DNA of 64,000 nt from Leptospira chreensis. GTDB lineage: Bacteria > Spirochaetota > Leptospiria > Leptospirales > Leptospiraceae. The notes beneath the pieces are model-generated. The model made no database searches and had not been told where the DNA came from. It worked only from the letters and a program-made list of their open reading frames with translations. Where the stretch lies: positions 186,001 to 250,000 of the forward strand of contig NZ_JAFFPS010000071.1 in the NCBI RefSeq assembly GCF_016919165.1, read 5' to 3'. Shown here piece by piece: positions 8,034 to 16,008 of the stretch. The translations under genes and the position numbers were made by a program. How positions within the stretch are numbered: the stretch's first letter is position 1; each line of letters begins with the position of its first letter.

Positions 8034-10370
8034 TTATTCGTGGATGTATCCCCAGGTTTCTAATATTTTTTTCACTTCTTTACCCATCTCACGTTGTACT
8101 TCCGATTCTTTGGTTCCACTGAAAGCTCCATCGTTATACACCCAAGGCAAAGGAGATGATGGGAATCCTTCCGGTTGTCTTTCCGAAACAATTAAGTCTT
8201 CCAAGTGATTCATAGATCTTTGGTATTCCAAACCATACCGACCAAAGCGAACAGGAATCGTTTTTCCATTCCTTGAAAAACTAAACATAGCTCCGAGTTC
8301 CGGATTGACGGTTTTAAATACAACTTCCTCACCCAAACGAGAAGTTGGTGTCGCTTTTGATTCCTTTTGCAAAGAGATTGTTTTTGCAGAACCGGAACTG
8401 AGTTGGATCGCATCCGAAACCTCCCAATCATAAATTGATCCTTGGACATTTAAAGAAAGAAAGTCACGACAAAGTGGTTCCGAACAAGGGGGAATCAAAA
8501 TGCGCAAATGGTTGCGTTTCAAAAAATTCTCCCGACGGAAGTCGGCCCTTGCGATTTGTAATAGAGATTCGCCTTCCGGCAATGGACTTAGATTATTTTT
8601 TTCCTCTGAGTCTTTTTTGAGATCATACAATTCTTCGGCCATCGTATGGGGTTCTCCCGCAGAAGTTCGCCTAACTGTCGTAAAACCTGGATACCTACGA
8701 ATGTATTTGTAATTTTCTGTCCGAACCGATTCCGACATCCTTCCTTCCGTATAAATAAAACTTTCTTTGAGGCAAACACCTGTTGTGCGAATGCAAGCAG
8801 AATAATCAACACCCCGATAGGTGGATCCTTTCGGTAATAAATCGAGAAACCCGAGTAGGGTCGGTGCCAGAGACAACAAAGAAGATTGACCAGGAATTCG
8901 AATCTGTCCCCCATTGCCGTTTTTAGCCAAATCAGAGCCCAAACTATCTTGGATGGACTTAGGAAGTTTGATAAAGTATGGAACAGCGATTTCTTCATCA
9001 TAATGAGTTTCCCCATGACCAAACCGAGTTTGCATAATGAAATGATAACTGTAATCATGGTGGGCACTAAAAAGTTCGCCGTGGTCACCTGTCACAATGA
9101 TCATGGTTTCGTCATAGGTTCCTTGTTTTTTGAGAGCTTCCACAAGTCTCCCAATCTCTCGATCTGTATAATGCATCTCACCTAAGTAACGCTGCACGGG
9201 AGATTCATACTTATAAAAAACATCGGTCGGAACCACGGAACGAACCACTGCCATATCCTCTGGGGGCGGTGAGTAGGAAGCATGTGGGGTATTCAAATTA
9301 AAATGCAAAAAATAAGGTTTGTCTTTGGATTCGTTTACAAATTGAATCGCGTGGTTTGTGAGAACTTCTGTATCCACAATGTCCATTCCCACTTGGAAAG
9401 AATTATGAAACCCTAAATCCAAACCAACGGTTGTATAATCCAAAAAGAAAACATTATTCATAATCGTTTTGGAAAAGTAACCGGCTTCCCGAAATGTTTT
9501 GGCTAAGTTGTCTCTATTTTTTCCATAATAGACTTTTCTTTGGTAAGGTTTTGTGGAAAACCAAGAATTCCCCAAACCGATGTTAGACGAATATTCCGAA
9601 TGAAAAAAAGACATCATGGATGGTTTGGTCCAATTTCCATTGGCAAAGGGATTTTCAAAGAAAACCGATTCCTTCGCCAACTGGTCCATCACTGGAGTCA
9701 CAGAGTACGGATACCCGTAAGAACCAAAAAAATCTTTTCTGGCAGAATCAATCACAATGAGAATCACTGATTTTGGTTTCCCGGAATCCGCAAACGATGC
9801 CAATACTTCCTTTGGATATAACAAAGGTTCACCGACAAAAAGATAACTATCCCCGCTTTCCCAAACTAGCCGAAGGGATCCAGATTCCCCAATCTCCAAA
9901 ACTTCTTTTTTCGGAGTCCACCTTTCTTTCACAGATCCGGTTAGGTTCCATTCCCCGAGTTTCCTATCCCCAGAATAGATTTTAAAACTTCCCGAAACTT
10001 GGGATTGAAACTCCGTCCCACCTAACAATCCCACAAGAGTAGAAAACTCATACTGACCTGCTGGAATTTTGAATTCATACTCCTGGCCGGGTGGGAAAAA
10101 AAGAGAATCCAGAGAATGGTTTAAAAAAATTTCTTTATCTGTATTGAAGGTAACTTGTGTATTTTCCCATTTGCGTGAAAGTGGCAAGCGGCTTTGGCGG
10201 CCGGGATTTTTTTTCCAATGGTAGGGCAAAAGGTCTTTCGATATTGCCATTTTTGCTTTGGCATTTCGTAACTCCAAAACCAAATCCACGGGGAAACGTC
10301 TTTCCGATTTGTTCAAACAGCTAAGGAGACAAAAACAGATCGTAAGGGCGAAAGGAACAGTCGCTCGCAT
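8034..10370 (-). CDS. Sulfatase/alkaline-phosphatase superfamily lipoprotein (left copy)
   Basis: 778 residues with a lipoprotein signal (FCLLSC, Cys18). After about 200 residues of N-terminal beta domain, the sulfatase core begins with ILIVIDSARKD (metal ligand Asp208). The nucleophile position reads NWTKPSM (Thr248), not the C/S-x-P-x-R signature needed for formylglycine. Later metal motifs TGDHGE (427-432) and FGHGE are intact. A Thr nucleophile recalls phosphoethanolamine or phosphoglycerol transferases, so a phospho- or sulfo-transfer role on an envelope glycan is possible but inferred. It probably heads an operon with the acyltransferase gene. Confidence 0.82.
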   Translation of the reverse strand: MRATVPFALTICFCLLSCLNKSERRFPVDLVLELRNAKAKMAISKDLLPYHWKKNPGRQSRLPLSRKWENTQVTFNTDKEIFLNHSLDSLFFPPGQEYEFKIPAGQYEFSTLVGLLGGTEFQSQVSGSFKIYSGDRKLGEWNLTGSVKERWTPKKEVLEIGESGSLRLVWESGDSYLFVGEPLLYPKEVLASFADSGKPKSVILIVIDSARKDFFGSYGYPYSVTPVMDQLAKESVFFENPFANGNWTKPSMMSFFHSEYSSNIGLGNSWFSTKPYQRKVYYGKNRDNLAKTFREAGYFSKTIMNNVFFLDYTTVGLDLGFHNSFQVGMDIVDTEVLTNHAIQFVNESKDKPYFLHFNLNTPHASYSPPPEDMAVVRSVVPTDVFYKYESPVQRYLGEMHYTDREIGRLVEALKKQGTYDETMIIVTGDHGELFSAHHDYSYHFIMQTRFGHGETHYDEEIAVPYFIKLPKSIQDSLGSDLAKNGNGGQIRIPGQSSLLSLAPTLLGFLDLLPKGSTYRGVDYSACIRTTGVCLKESFIYTEGRMSESVRTENYKYIRRYPGFTTVRRTSAGEPHTMAEELYDLKKDSEEKNNLSPLPEGESLLQIARADFRRENFLKRNHLRILIPPCSEPLCRDFLSLNVQGSIYDWEVSDAIQLSSGSAKTISLQKESKATPTSRLGEEVVFKTVNPELGAMFSFSRNGKTIPVRFGRYGLEYQRSMNHLEDLIVSERQPEGFPSSPLPWVYNDGAFSGTKESEVQREMGKEVKKILETWGYIHE

Positions 10371-10453
10371 TTGGAACCAGTTTGGAAAACAGGTTTCCTA
10401 AGAACAGGAAAAGTTGTTTCTTTTTAGGTTTCCATCGTCCATCGTTGACATCT

Positions 10454-11320
10454 ATGAGTAATTGGGAACAAGCCTACTCCCGTGAGGAGTCTACCTTTCA
10501 AAACAAAGACGGCGGATCGATTTATTACCAAATCTATCGTCCAAAGTCCGGAGTCAAACGTGTACTTGTTGTCCACCACGGAATTGGGGAACACGGAGGC
10601 CGTTACAACTTTTTGTTGGAAGCATTGGCAGAACGTAATTATGCCATTTACCTCATCGATGCCAGAGGTCACGGTAAATCCGACGGACGTCGTGGTGTCA
10701 TCACTCACTTCTCCGATTTTTTTGCTGACCTAAAAGAACTCATCGATATCGCCAAACGGAACGAAGGTGTCAGTAAAGTTACCTTACTTGGTCACTCGAT
10801 GGGCGCTGCTGTTACCTTTCTTTATACGGCGACAGACAATTATCAAAACGATTTGGATGCGTACATCTGTAGTGCCCTTCCCATTAAAGTCAAAACCGAC
10901 CTTGTTATGGATATCAAAAAAGGTGCTGGTGGTTTGTTAGCAAAATTTGTTCCCACACTTACGGTTCCCACAGGTCTTGATGTCAATATGATTTCCCATG
11001 ACAAATCAGTTGTGGAAGCCTACGTTAAAGACCCGTTAGTGCATGGAAACGTTGGGGCCTACTTGGGGGATTATCTACTGAATTGTTATGCCCTCGCATT
11101 AGAATCGGCTACAAAAATCAATGTACCAATTTATATGTTCCATGGAAAGGAAGACCAAATCGCTCTAGTCCAAGGAACTTTGGATGCCTTCGAGAAGGTA
11201 AATTCCAAAGACAAAACAATGAAAATTTTTGACGGATTGTACCACGAAACCATGAACGAACTTCCCAAAGACAGAGCTGTCGTCTTTAAAGAGTTAGTTT
11301 CTTGGATCGATAAACACTAA
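10454..11320 (+). CDS. Alpha/beta hydrolase, monoacylglycerol-lipase-like (left copy)
   Basis: 288 residues from ATG 10454; an upstream in-frame ATG at 10382 would add 24 poorly conserved residues. The family features are clear: HHGIGEHGGRY oxyanion region, DARGHGKSDGRRG, the GHSMG nucleophile elbow (Ser115), an acidic GKEDQI turn and a C-terminal GLYHET His. This matches serine aquaporin lid-type monoglyceride lipases and lysophospholipases. The two MaoC-type genes follow within 9 and 15 bp, so it is probably part of a lipid-metabolism operon. Confidence 0.88.
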   Translation: MSNWEQAYSREESTFQNKDGGSIYYQIYRPKSGVKRVLVVHHGIGEHGGRYNFLLEALAERNYAIYLIDARGHGKSDGRRGVITHFSDFFADLKELIDIAKRNEGVSKVTLLGHSMGAAVTFLYTATDNYQNDLDAYICSALPIKVKTDLVMDIKKGAGGLLAKFVPTLTVPTGLDVNMISHDKSVVEAYVKDPLVHGNVGAYLGDYLLNCYALALESATKINVPIYMFHGKEDQIALVQGTLDAFEKVNSKDKTMKIFDGLYHETMNELPKDRAVVFKELVSWIDKH

Positions 11321-11328
11321 GGAGATAA

Positions 11329-11772
11329 ATGCCAATGGCAATAACCAAAGATATAGTTGGAAAAAAACTAGATCGTTTTGATTTCACAGTGGAACGAGGA
11401 AAGATCAAAGAATTCTGCCTCGCCATCAACGAAAAAAACCCAATCTATTTTGACGCAGAAGAAGCAAAGAAAGCAGGATACTCTGATGTCCCTGCTCCTC
11501 CCACTTTCCCTACAGTCATTATGTTCTGGGGATACCCAAAGATTTGGAACGATATGGCGGAACTCGGTATCGACCTTTCCAAAATCCTTCACTTAAAAGA
11601 AGAGTATACGTATCACAAAATTCTGTACCCGGGCAAAGTGTACGCACAGTCCGAAATCGCTGATGTAAAATCGGGAAGAGCAGAAATCGTAACTTTCAGA
11701 ACAACCATCTATGATGAAAAAAATGATCCCATCCTCTCTGCTGAGATGGCGATCTTCATTCGTAAGGATTAA
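11329..11772 (+). CDS. MaoC-like hydratase subunit, non-catalytic N-terminal type (left copy)
   Basis: 147 residues beginning [14 protein letters not shown], 8 bp after the hydrolase stop with a GGAG ribosome-binding site. It has a hot-dog fold of the FAS1-type dehydratase N-domain family: [28 protein letters not shown]. The D-x4-H catalytic pair is absent at the expected position (NEKNPIY). In mycobacterial HadA/HadC-type systems such a subunit pairs with a catalytic HadB-like partner, and here the partner is the next gene. A heterodimeric (R)-3-hydroxyacyl dehydratase is inferred. Confidence 0.82.
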   Translation: MPMAITKDIVGKKLDRFDFTVERGKIKEFCLAINEKNPIYFDAEEAKKAGYSDVPAPPTFPTVIMFWGYPKIWNDMAELGIDLSKILHLKEEYTYHKILYPGKVYAQSEIADVKSGRAEIVTFRTTIYDEKNDPILSAEMAIFIRKD

Positions 11773-11787
11773 TACAGGAGGCTAACC

Positions 11788-12207
11788 ATGGCAAAAATCG
11801 AATTTGATAAAGTAGAAGTTGGTCAGACTCTTCCTTCCCTAGACATCCCTGTCATCGAACATGCAAATTTAGTTCGTTATGCGGGAGCATCTGGAGATTT
11901 TAACCCCATCCACAACGATCCTGATTTCGCAAGAAAAGCAGGACTCGAAGGAACCATCTCTCATGGTATGTATGTTATGGCACAAGTAGGAAGACTTTGT
12001 ACTTCTTATGCAGACCAAAAAGACATCGCATACTTTGGTGTGACTTTCAAAGCCATGACAAAACTTGGCGAAAAACTAACCATCGTTGGAACCATCAAAA
12101 AGAAATTCGAAAAAGATGGGAAAAAAACGGTAACTGTTCTTGTAGAAGCTAAAAACGAAGCTGGTGAAGTCAAAGCCGGTGGAGATTTAGTAGTCAACGC
12201 AGTATAA
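11788..12207 (+). CDS. MaoC-like (R)-hydroxyacyl dehydratase, catalytic subunit (left copy)
   Basis: 139 residues with a strong AGGAGG ribosome-binding site. The hydratase signature GDFNPIHNDPDFARKAG holds the catalytic Asp37 and His42, followed by the ISHGMYVMAQVGR substrate-tunnel helix. It should hydrate enoyl-thioesters or dehydrate 3-hydroxyacyl-thioesters. Its 15-bp spacing from the preceding non-catalytic homologue suggests a two-subunit enzyme like HadA-HadB. It may act in fatty-acid elongation or degradation. Confidence 0.87.
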   Translation: MAKIEFDKVEVGQTLPSLDIPVIEHANLVRYAGASGDFNPIHNDPDFARKAGLEGTISHGMYVMAQVGRLCTSYADQKDIAYFGVTFKAMTKLGEKLTIVGTIKKKFEKDGKKTVTVLVEAKNEAGEVKAGGDLVVNAV

Positions 12208-12218
12208 ATTTTAGACCC

Positions 12219-12258
12219 TCTCCCTTTAAATGAGATCGTTCCATCATTTGAAGGGAGA
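12219..12258 (+). terminator. 15-bp imperfect hairpin after the MaoC genes (left copy)
   Basis: TCTCCCTTTAAATGA (12219-12233) is complementary to 12244-12258 with one mismatch across a 10-nt loop. There is no T-tract, so it may be a processing or attenuation hairpin rather than a classic terminator. Confidence 0.5.
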
Positions 12259-12282
12259 AATCCACAAAACAAGGAACAAACT

Positions 12283-12708
12283 ATGCTATCCCAAGAAACT
12301 ATCGTTTCGCAAATCAAAACCTTACTTTCCAATCATCCGAACATAAACATTGATATTTTATTTCTTTACGTTCCTGAATTCAAAATCCTTCACGAACTAA
12401 TCCAAGATGATGAAATCATCCAAGGTTATTGTATGGGACTCCTCGAAGGATCCAATGAAAAATACAGCGCCGGCAAATGGCTTGTGGTTTTAACCAATAA
12501 ACGATTTCATTTCGTTAGAAACCCTATGATGACAACGAGCTTTCAACACATTATATTAGATTTTACTAATATTAAAAAACTCACAACCAAATTGGGTTGG
12601 TTTTTTGGCCAAATCCAATGGGTGCAGGAAAGCAACACAATGAAATTGATACAAATAGGAAAAAAGGATTACCGATTCTTTCTTCCTTGTTTGAAGAATT
12701 TCCTTTGA
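12283..12708 (+). CDS. Small PH-like (YokE-type) domain protein (left copy)
   Basis: 141 residues with an AAGGA ribosome-binding site 75 bp after the MaoC gene. The segment GKWLVVLTNKRFHFVRN followed by alternating strands resembles bacterial PH/YokE-like domains. The last conserved strand lies close to the C-terminus, so the protein may be slightly shortened. There are no membrane helices. Function is unknown, and the family call is by general pattern only. Confidence 0.55.
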   Translation: MLSQETIVSQIKTLLSNHPNINIDILFLYVPEFKILHELIQDDEIIQGYCMGLLEGSNEKYSAGKWLVVLTNKRFHFVRNPMMTTSFQHIILDFTNIKKLTTKLGWFFGQIQWVQESNTMKLIQIGKKDYRFFLPCLKNFL

Positions 12709-12816
12709 TATCAAAAGTTAATCATCACATAACGAATTCTATACGAATATTACAAATTTAACTCGATATCTAATCTATCTCATTTCCAAAACAATTCAGT
12801 AGTTGTCTCCATTTAA

Positions 12817-12969
12817 GTGGGGCGCCTCGAATCCCATCACCACCAAACATTTAATTCAGTAACGACCGCGCTATCCGCTCCAATCCTTCGGTAGGTTGGT
12901 GGCTCGATCAATATCCATATATTTTTACGAAGGATTTCCGCTTCTATCGCTGGCGCGGGAATAGAAACC
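12817..12969. repeat. Dispersed intergenic palindromic repeat, family 1 (left copy)
   Basis: The blocks GGGGCGCCTCG, GACCGCGCT, TCCGCTCCAATCCTTCG, CGAAGGATTTCC and ATCGCTGGCGC appear in the same order at 59440-59597. An internal inverted repeat pairs AATCCTTCG (12882-12890) with CGAAGGATT (12928-12936). The ends carry GGCGCC-like and GGCGC sequence. It looks like a MITE- or REP-like element. It directly abuts a hicB remnant. No coding capacity is seen. Confidence 0.7.
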
Positions 12970-13068
12970 TTTATCCAAGAAGCCATCCAGCTCCATCTAC
13001 AAGGTTACGAAGAAGATGGAATCCCAACACCAGATCCTAAAACGGATGTTATCTGGGTAGAAGTATAA
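12961..13068 (+). pseudogene. C-terminal remnant of a HicB-type antitoxin (left copy)
   Basis: An open stretch ending in TAA 13066-13068 encodes FIQEAIQLHLQGYEEDG followed by IPTPDPKTD. This matches the C-terminal helix and E-DG-P-P tail of the HicB/UPF0150 family. No start codon or N-terminal RNase-H-like domain is present, and the first few codons overlap the repeat element. No hicA toxin gene is seen nearby. It is most likely a decayed fragment left beside the inserted repeat. Confidence 0.65.
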
Positions 13069-13077
13069 ACTTCTACT

Positions 13078-13758
13078 TCACTCCAATTCCTCAAAAGGAA
13101 TGTCCAAAACTTCAAATCCAGAGCAACCCAAAAAATCGAAATGCCACCATTCGGTTTTGTTGACCCGAAATCCATTCTTTGTAAGCACTTGCACCAAAGT
13201 GGTTCGGTTTTTTAGAATCTCGGGGTCAGACACTTCTGCCTCCGCCCATGCCTCTTTCCGAAAGGAATCATATTCCGTTGGCATCATAAGTTCTTTTTTG
13301 GTTTTTAAATCCACAAGAGTTAAGTCAATCGCACAACCTTTGTTATGCCTAGATCCCGTCTTGGGAGAGGCCACATACCTTGTATCTCCAATGATTTCAA
13401 AAAATTTAACCGTCGCTGCATAAGGCCTGTAGGCATCAAAGATTTTGATTGTGTATCCAAGTTTTAAAAACTCTTTTTGTGTCTCTCCTAAAGCTTCTGC
13501 CACTGGTTTTCTCGCAAATGCTTTGGCTTCCTTGTAGATCACTTGTTTGGTAAAATTGTTGGGAGTGGCATATTTGATATCCAAAACAATACCAGGAATT
13601 TGTTTTTCTAAGTTAATGAGTTCTTTACTGGGTATTTTTTTTACGGATTGTTCATAAGCCGGAAGGTCCAAAACATTGAGTTTGTTTTCCTGGTTTTGTG
13701 CGACCAAAGAGGCAAAAGGAATTCCGAACAAAATTGCCATTGTAAATAGTTTCTTCAT
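13078..13758 (-). CDS. D-alanyl-D-alanine dipeptidase, VanX/DdpX-like (left copy)
   Basis: 226 residues from ATG 13758, which starts a signal peptide (MKKLFTMAILFGIPFASLVA); an upstream GTG at 13803 is less likely. The zinc dipeptidase motifs are complete: FDAYRPYAAT, SRHNKGCAIDLTL (zinc His and Asp) and EWWHFDF (catalytic Glu, zinc His). It should cleave D-Ala-D-Ala in the periplasm, probably for peptidoglycan turnover. No VanA/VanH genes are present, so resistance is not implied. It follows the VanW-like gene by 75 bp. Confidence 0.88.
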   Translation of the reverse strand: MKKLFTMAILFGIPFASLVAQNQENKLNVLDLPAYEQSVKKIPSKELINLEKQIPGIVLDIKYATPNNFTKQVIYKEAKAFARKPVAEALGETQKEFLKLGYTIKIFDAYRPYAATVKFFEIIGDTRYVASPKTGSRHNKGCAIDLTLVDLKTKKELMMPTEYDSFRKEAWAEAEVSDPEILKNRTTLVQVLTKNGFRVNKTEWWHFDFLGCSGFEVLDIPFEELE

Positions 13759-13833
13759 ACTTTTTCCCAGTTTCAGATTCAGATCTATTTTTTCAATTTT
13801 CACATAACAATTTTTAAATGAATTTAGATCTCG

Positions 13834-14709
13834 TTAGAAATTGGCAGAACCTGATCCCGATTCGAGAAGTGGTTCGTACATCATCCAAGCGACATTCTCT
13901 GTCACCAGTTGATCCTCCAGAATTTCCTTTGTGGTTTTTAATATCTTTTTTCTGCGAATGGTATTCCTTCTCGTATATCCTCCCCAAGGTTCTGCATGAA
14001 ATCCATGATAGGATTCATACACTTGGTAGATAAAAGGAATTTCCACATCGGAGCGCCATTCCCCTTTGAGTAATCCATCTTCGATCCAAAGATGCAAAAC
14101 AAATGGTTGTTTGGTTGTGTTTTTAATCTGTAAGTCAATGTAATTGTAGGACAAGGTGGCACCCGATCCAAAAGGGAGAGTTCTTGCGGAATCAGGAAAG
14201 ATATCAAAACTATGCCGCCACCTTTCTTTCACATCCAAAGGACTGTGGAGGGTCATCCAATAGATGAGATTGGCCATTTGGCAAAGCCCACCTCCTGTGC
14301 GTTCGATAAAACTTCCATTGCGAAGTTGCATCCCAGGCAAATACCCTTTGCGTTTCGTTGGTTTTCCGACAAGATACCAAAACGAAAATACTTGGTTTGG
14401 TTGGAGAACAATTCCATCTAACTTTGAGATAGCGATTTCCAAATTTACCTTTTTGTTCTCTTGGAGATACATGGGTACATCTTTAAGTTTACGATAGATG
14501 GGTGAACTATGTTTGAAAATAGAAACGGGAAAGTTATGAGCCAACGCATCCAAGGATACTCTTGTGGTGGCAAAGGATTTTCGTTCCAGAAACCAAACTA
14601 AGTAACGTTTCCATTGGAAATAGATTTTCCCAAGAAACAACCGAAGGTTTCCCCTATGGATCTTTTGATGCATACCCGGGATGGATTTTTTTTTGAAACT
14701 AAATCCCAT
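13834..14709 (-). CDS. VanW-like family protein (left copy)
   Basis: 291 residues. It shows the VanW-family core: LQPNQVFSFWYLVGKPTKRK, GYLPGMQL, RTGGGLCQMANLIYW and SYNYIDLQIKN. The biochemical function of VanW proteins is not established. No signal peptide is obvious. It overlaps the preceding polytopic membrane protein gene by 11 bp, indicating translational coupling, and sits upstream of the VanX-like dipeptidase gene. A cell-wall role is inferred from the neighbours. Confidence 0.85.
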   Translation of the reverse strand: MGFSFKKKSIPGMHQKIHRGNLRLFLGKIYFQWKRYLVWFLERKSFATTRVSLDALAHNFPVSIFKHSSPIYRKLKDVPMYLQENKKVNLEIAISKLDGIVLQPNQVFSFWYLVGKPTKRKGYLPGMQLRNGSFIERTGGGLCQMANLIYWMTLHSPLDVKERWRHSFDIFPDSARTLPFGSGATLSYNYIDLQIKNTTKQPFVLHLWIEDGLLKGEWRSDVEIPFIYQVYESYHGFHAEPWGGYTRRNTIRRKKILKTTKEILEDQLVTENVAWMMYEPLLESGSGSANF

Positions 14710-16003
14710 AATTTTGTTTTCTCTTCATAAATTGAGGACGTTCCCGGTACGGATTTTTCCAAGACTTAGCCACAGAGAGGAGTTTCGAATTTCGTTTTTC
14801 TAACCAGAAACGGTATCGTTTCCAATCTTCTTCTAAAACAAGTTGGTATTCTCCTAAAGGTTGGACAAAAGAAAATATAGGCCTATTCTTTTCATCTTTA
14901 CTGGCTAACAAATTCTCATACCGAATTCCATACACGGCACGATAGATTTCGGTGCCTTTAGGTAATTCAGAAATTGCTTTTGCATCCGGTTCGAAGGAAA
15001 GACAATCTTTACGAAATTGGAAATGGTAATATTCACAAAAACCGTGGTGGGCCACAAGTAAACCATTGTTAGGGACAGAAGCCATGGACTCTCCCGGAAT
15101 CCACATCAGATCATAGGGATATCGAAATAGATGAGGACTTGTGTACACTGTAAAAACCCAAAGACTGATACTAACAGTCCCAATCAAAATTTGCACTCGG
15201 TTCCATGTCACAAAAACGGGAATCACAAAAATCAAACTTAAAAGAATACGGTATTGGATGTCCGCAAAATGGAAGATAGGCAAGAGTAACAGAAAACCAA
15301 AGAAAGCAATGGCCTTACGAATTTTGAGGAACCTTTCCTCACTCTTTCCAAATACTAAATACCCCCAGTCCCAAAGAATCCCAAAACCAGCAATTCCATA
15401 AGCGGCTGTTAGTGGGAATATTTCGGTATCACTATAAAACCTTCCATTTGGATCCTGGGGAAGGAAAAAGGGAAACAGAAGGGAGAGGAGAAAAATCACA
15501 GGATAAAATTTTGTAGGAATTTGATAGAGAACCCAAAGTCCGATACCGAATACCCCAACCATAGGATGAAACCAAAGTGCCAATAAAAACAAAAGTCCTG
15601 CGGCTCCCCAACGAATTCGATGCATCCAAAAAGATGATGATGGTGCTGCTGATGAGGATAAAGAAGAGGAAAAATAAAAGGCAATGCTAAGAACCAAAAA
15701 TCCCAAAGCCCAACTTTGTTTTGGATACAAAAATCCAAGTAGTAAAATAACAAAACTGGGAAATACAAATGCGAATTTAAACTCCCTATGGGATAGAATC
15801 CAACGAGCAAGAATCACAGAGATTAACAACCAAACGGAAGTTAGAATTTGGAATAGAAATAAAGATTGGTCTTGAATTCCAAAAATCTTTAGAAATAGGG
15901 CTGCGATATGAAAAACAGGAGAATGGTCTGGCGAGTGCAATTTCCCCGTTTCGAGTAGGGAAATTGCTTGGACACCATACCAATAGATATCCTTTCCAAA
16001 CAA
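14699..16003 (-). CDS. Polytopic membrane protein, possible glycosyltransferase-like (left copy)
   Basis: 434 residues from a TTG start placed 5 bp after the upstream stop. About nine to ten hydrophobic helices are visible, followed by a soluble C-terminal segment. The N-terminus GKDIYWYGVQAISLLETGKL...HSPVFH resembles the first loop of GT-C type lipid-linked glycosyltransferases, which carries an acidic residue, but this is only a resemblance. It is in an operon between the discoidin-like lipoprotein and VanW-like genes. Confidence 0.65.
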   Translation of the reverse strand: MFGKDIYWYGVQAISLLETGKLHSPDHSPVFHIAALFLKIFGIQDQSLFLFQILTSVWLLISVILARWILSHREFKFAFVFPSFVILLLGFLYPKQSWALGFLVLSIAFYFSSSLSSSAAPSSSFWMHRIRWGAAGLLFLLALWFHPMVGVFGIGLWVLYQIPTKFYPVIFLLSLLFPFFLPQDPNGRFYSDTEIFPLTAAYGIAGFGILWDWGYLVFGKSEERFLKIRKAIAFFGFLLLLPIFHFADIQYRILLSLIFVIPVFVTWNRVQILIGTVSISLWVFTVYTSPHLFRYPYDLMWIPGESMASVPNNGLLVAHHGFCEYYHFQFRKDCLSFEPDAKAISELPKGTEIYRAVYGIRYENLLASKDEKNRPIFSFVQPLGEYQLVLEEDWKRYRFWLEKRNSKLLSVAKSWKNPYRERPQFMKRKQNYGI

Positions 16004-16008
16004 AGGGA

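Noticed and set aside
13078..14709. Vancomycin-resistance cluster
   Set aside because: Only VanX-like and VanW-like proteins are present; the ligase, dehydrogenase and sensor genes needed for resistance are absent.
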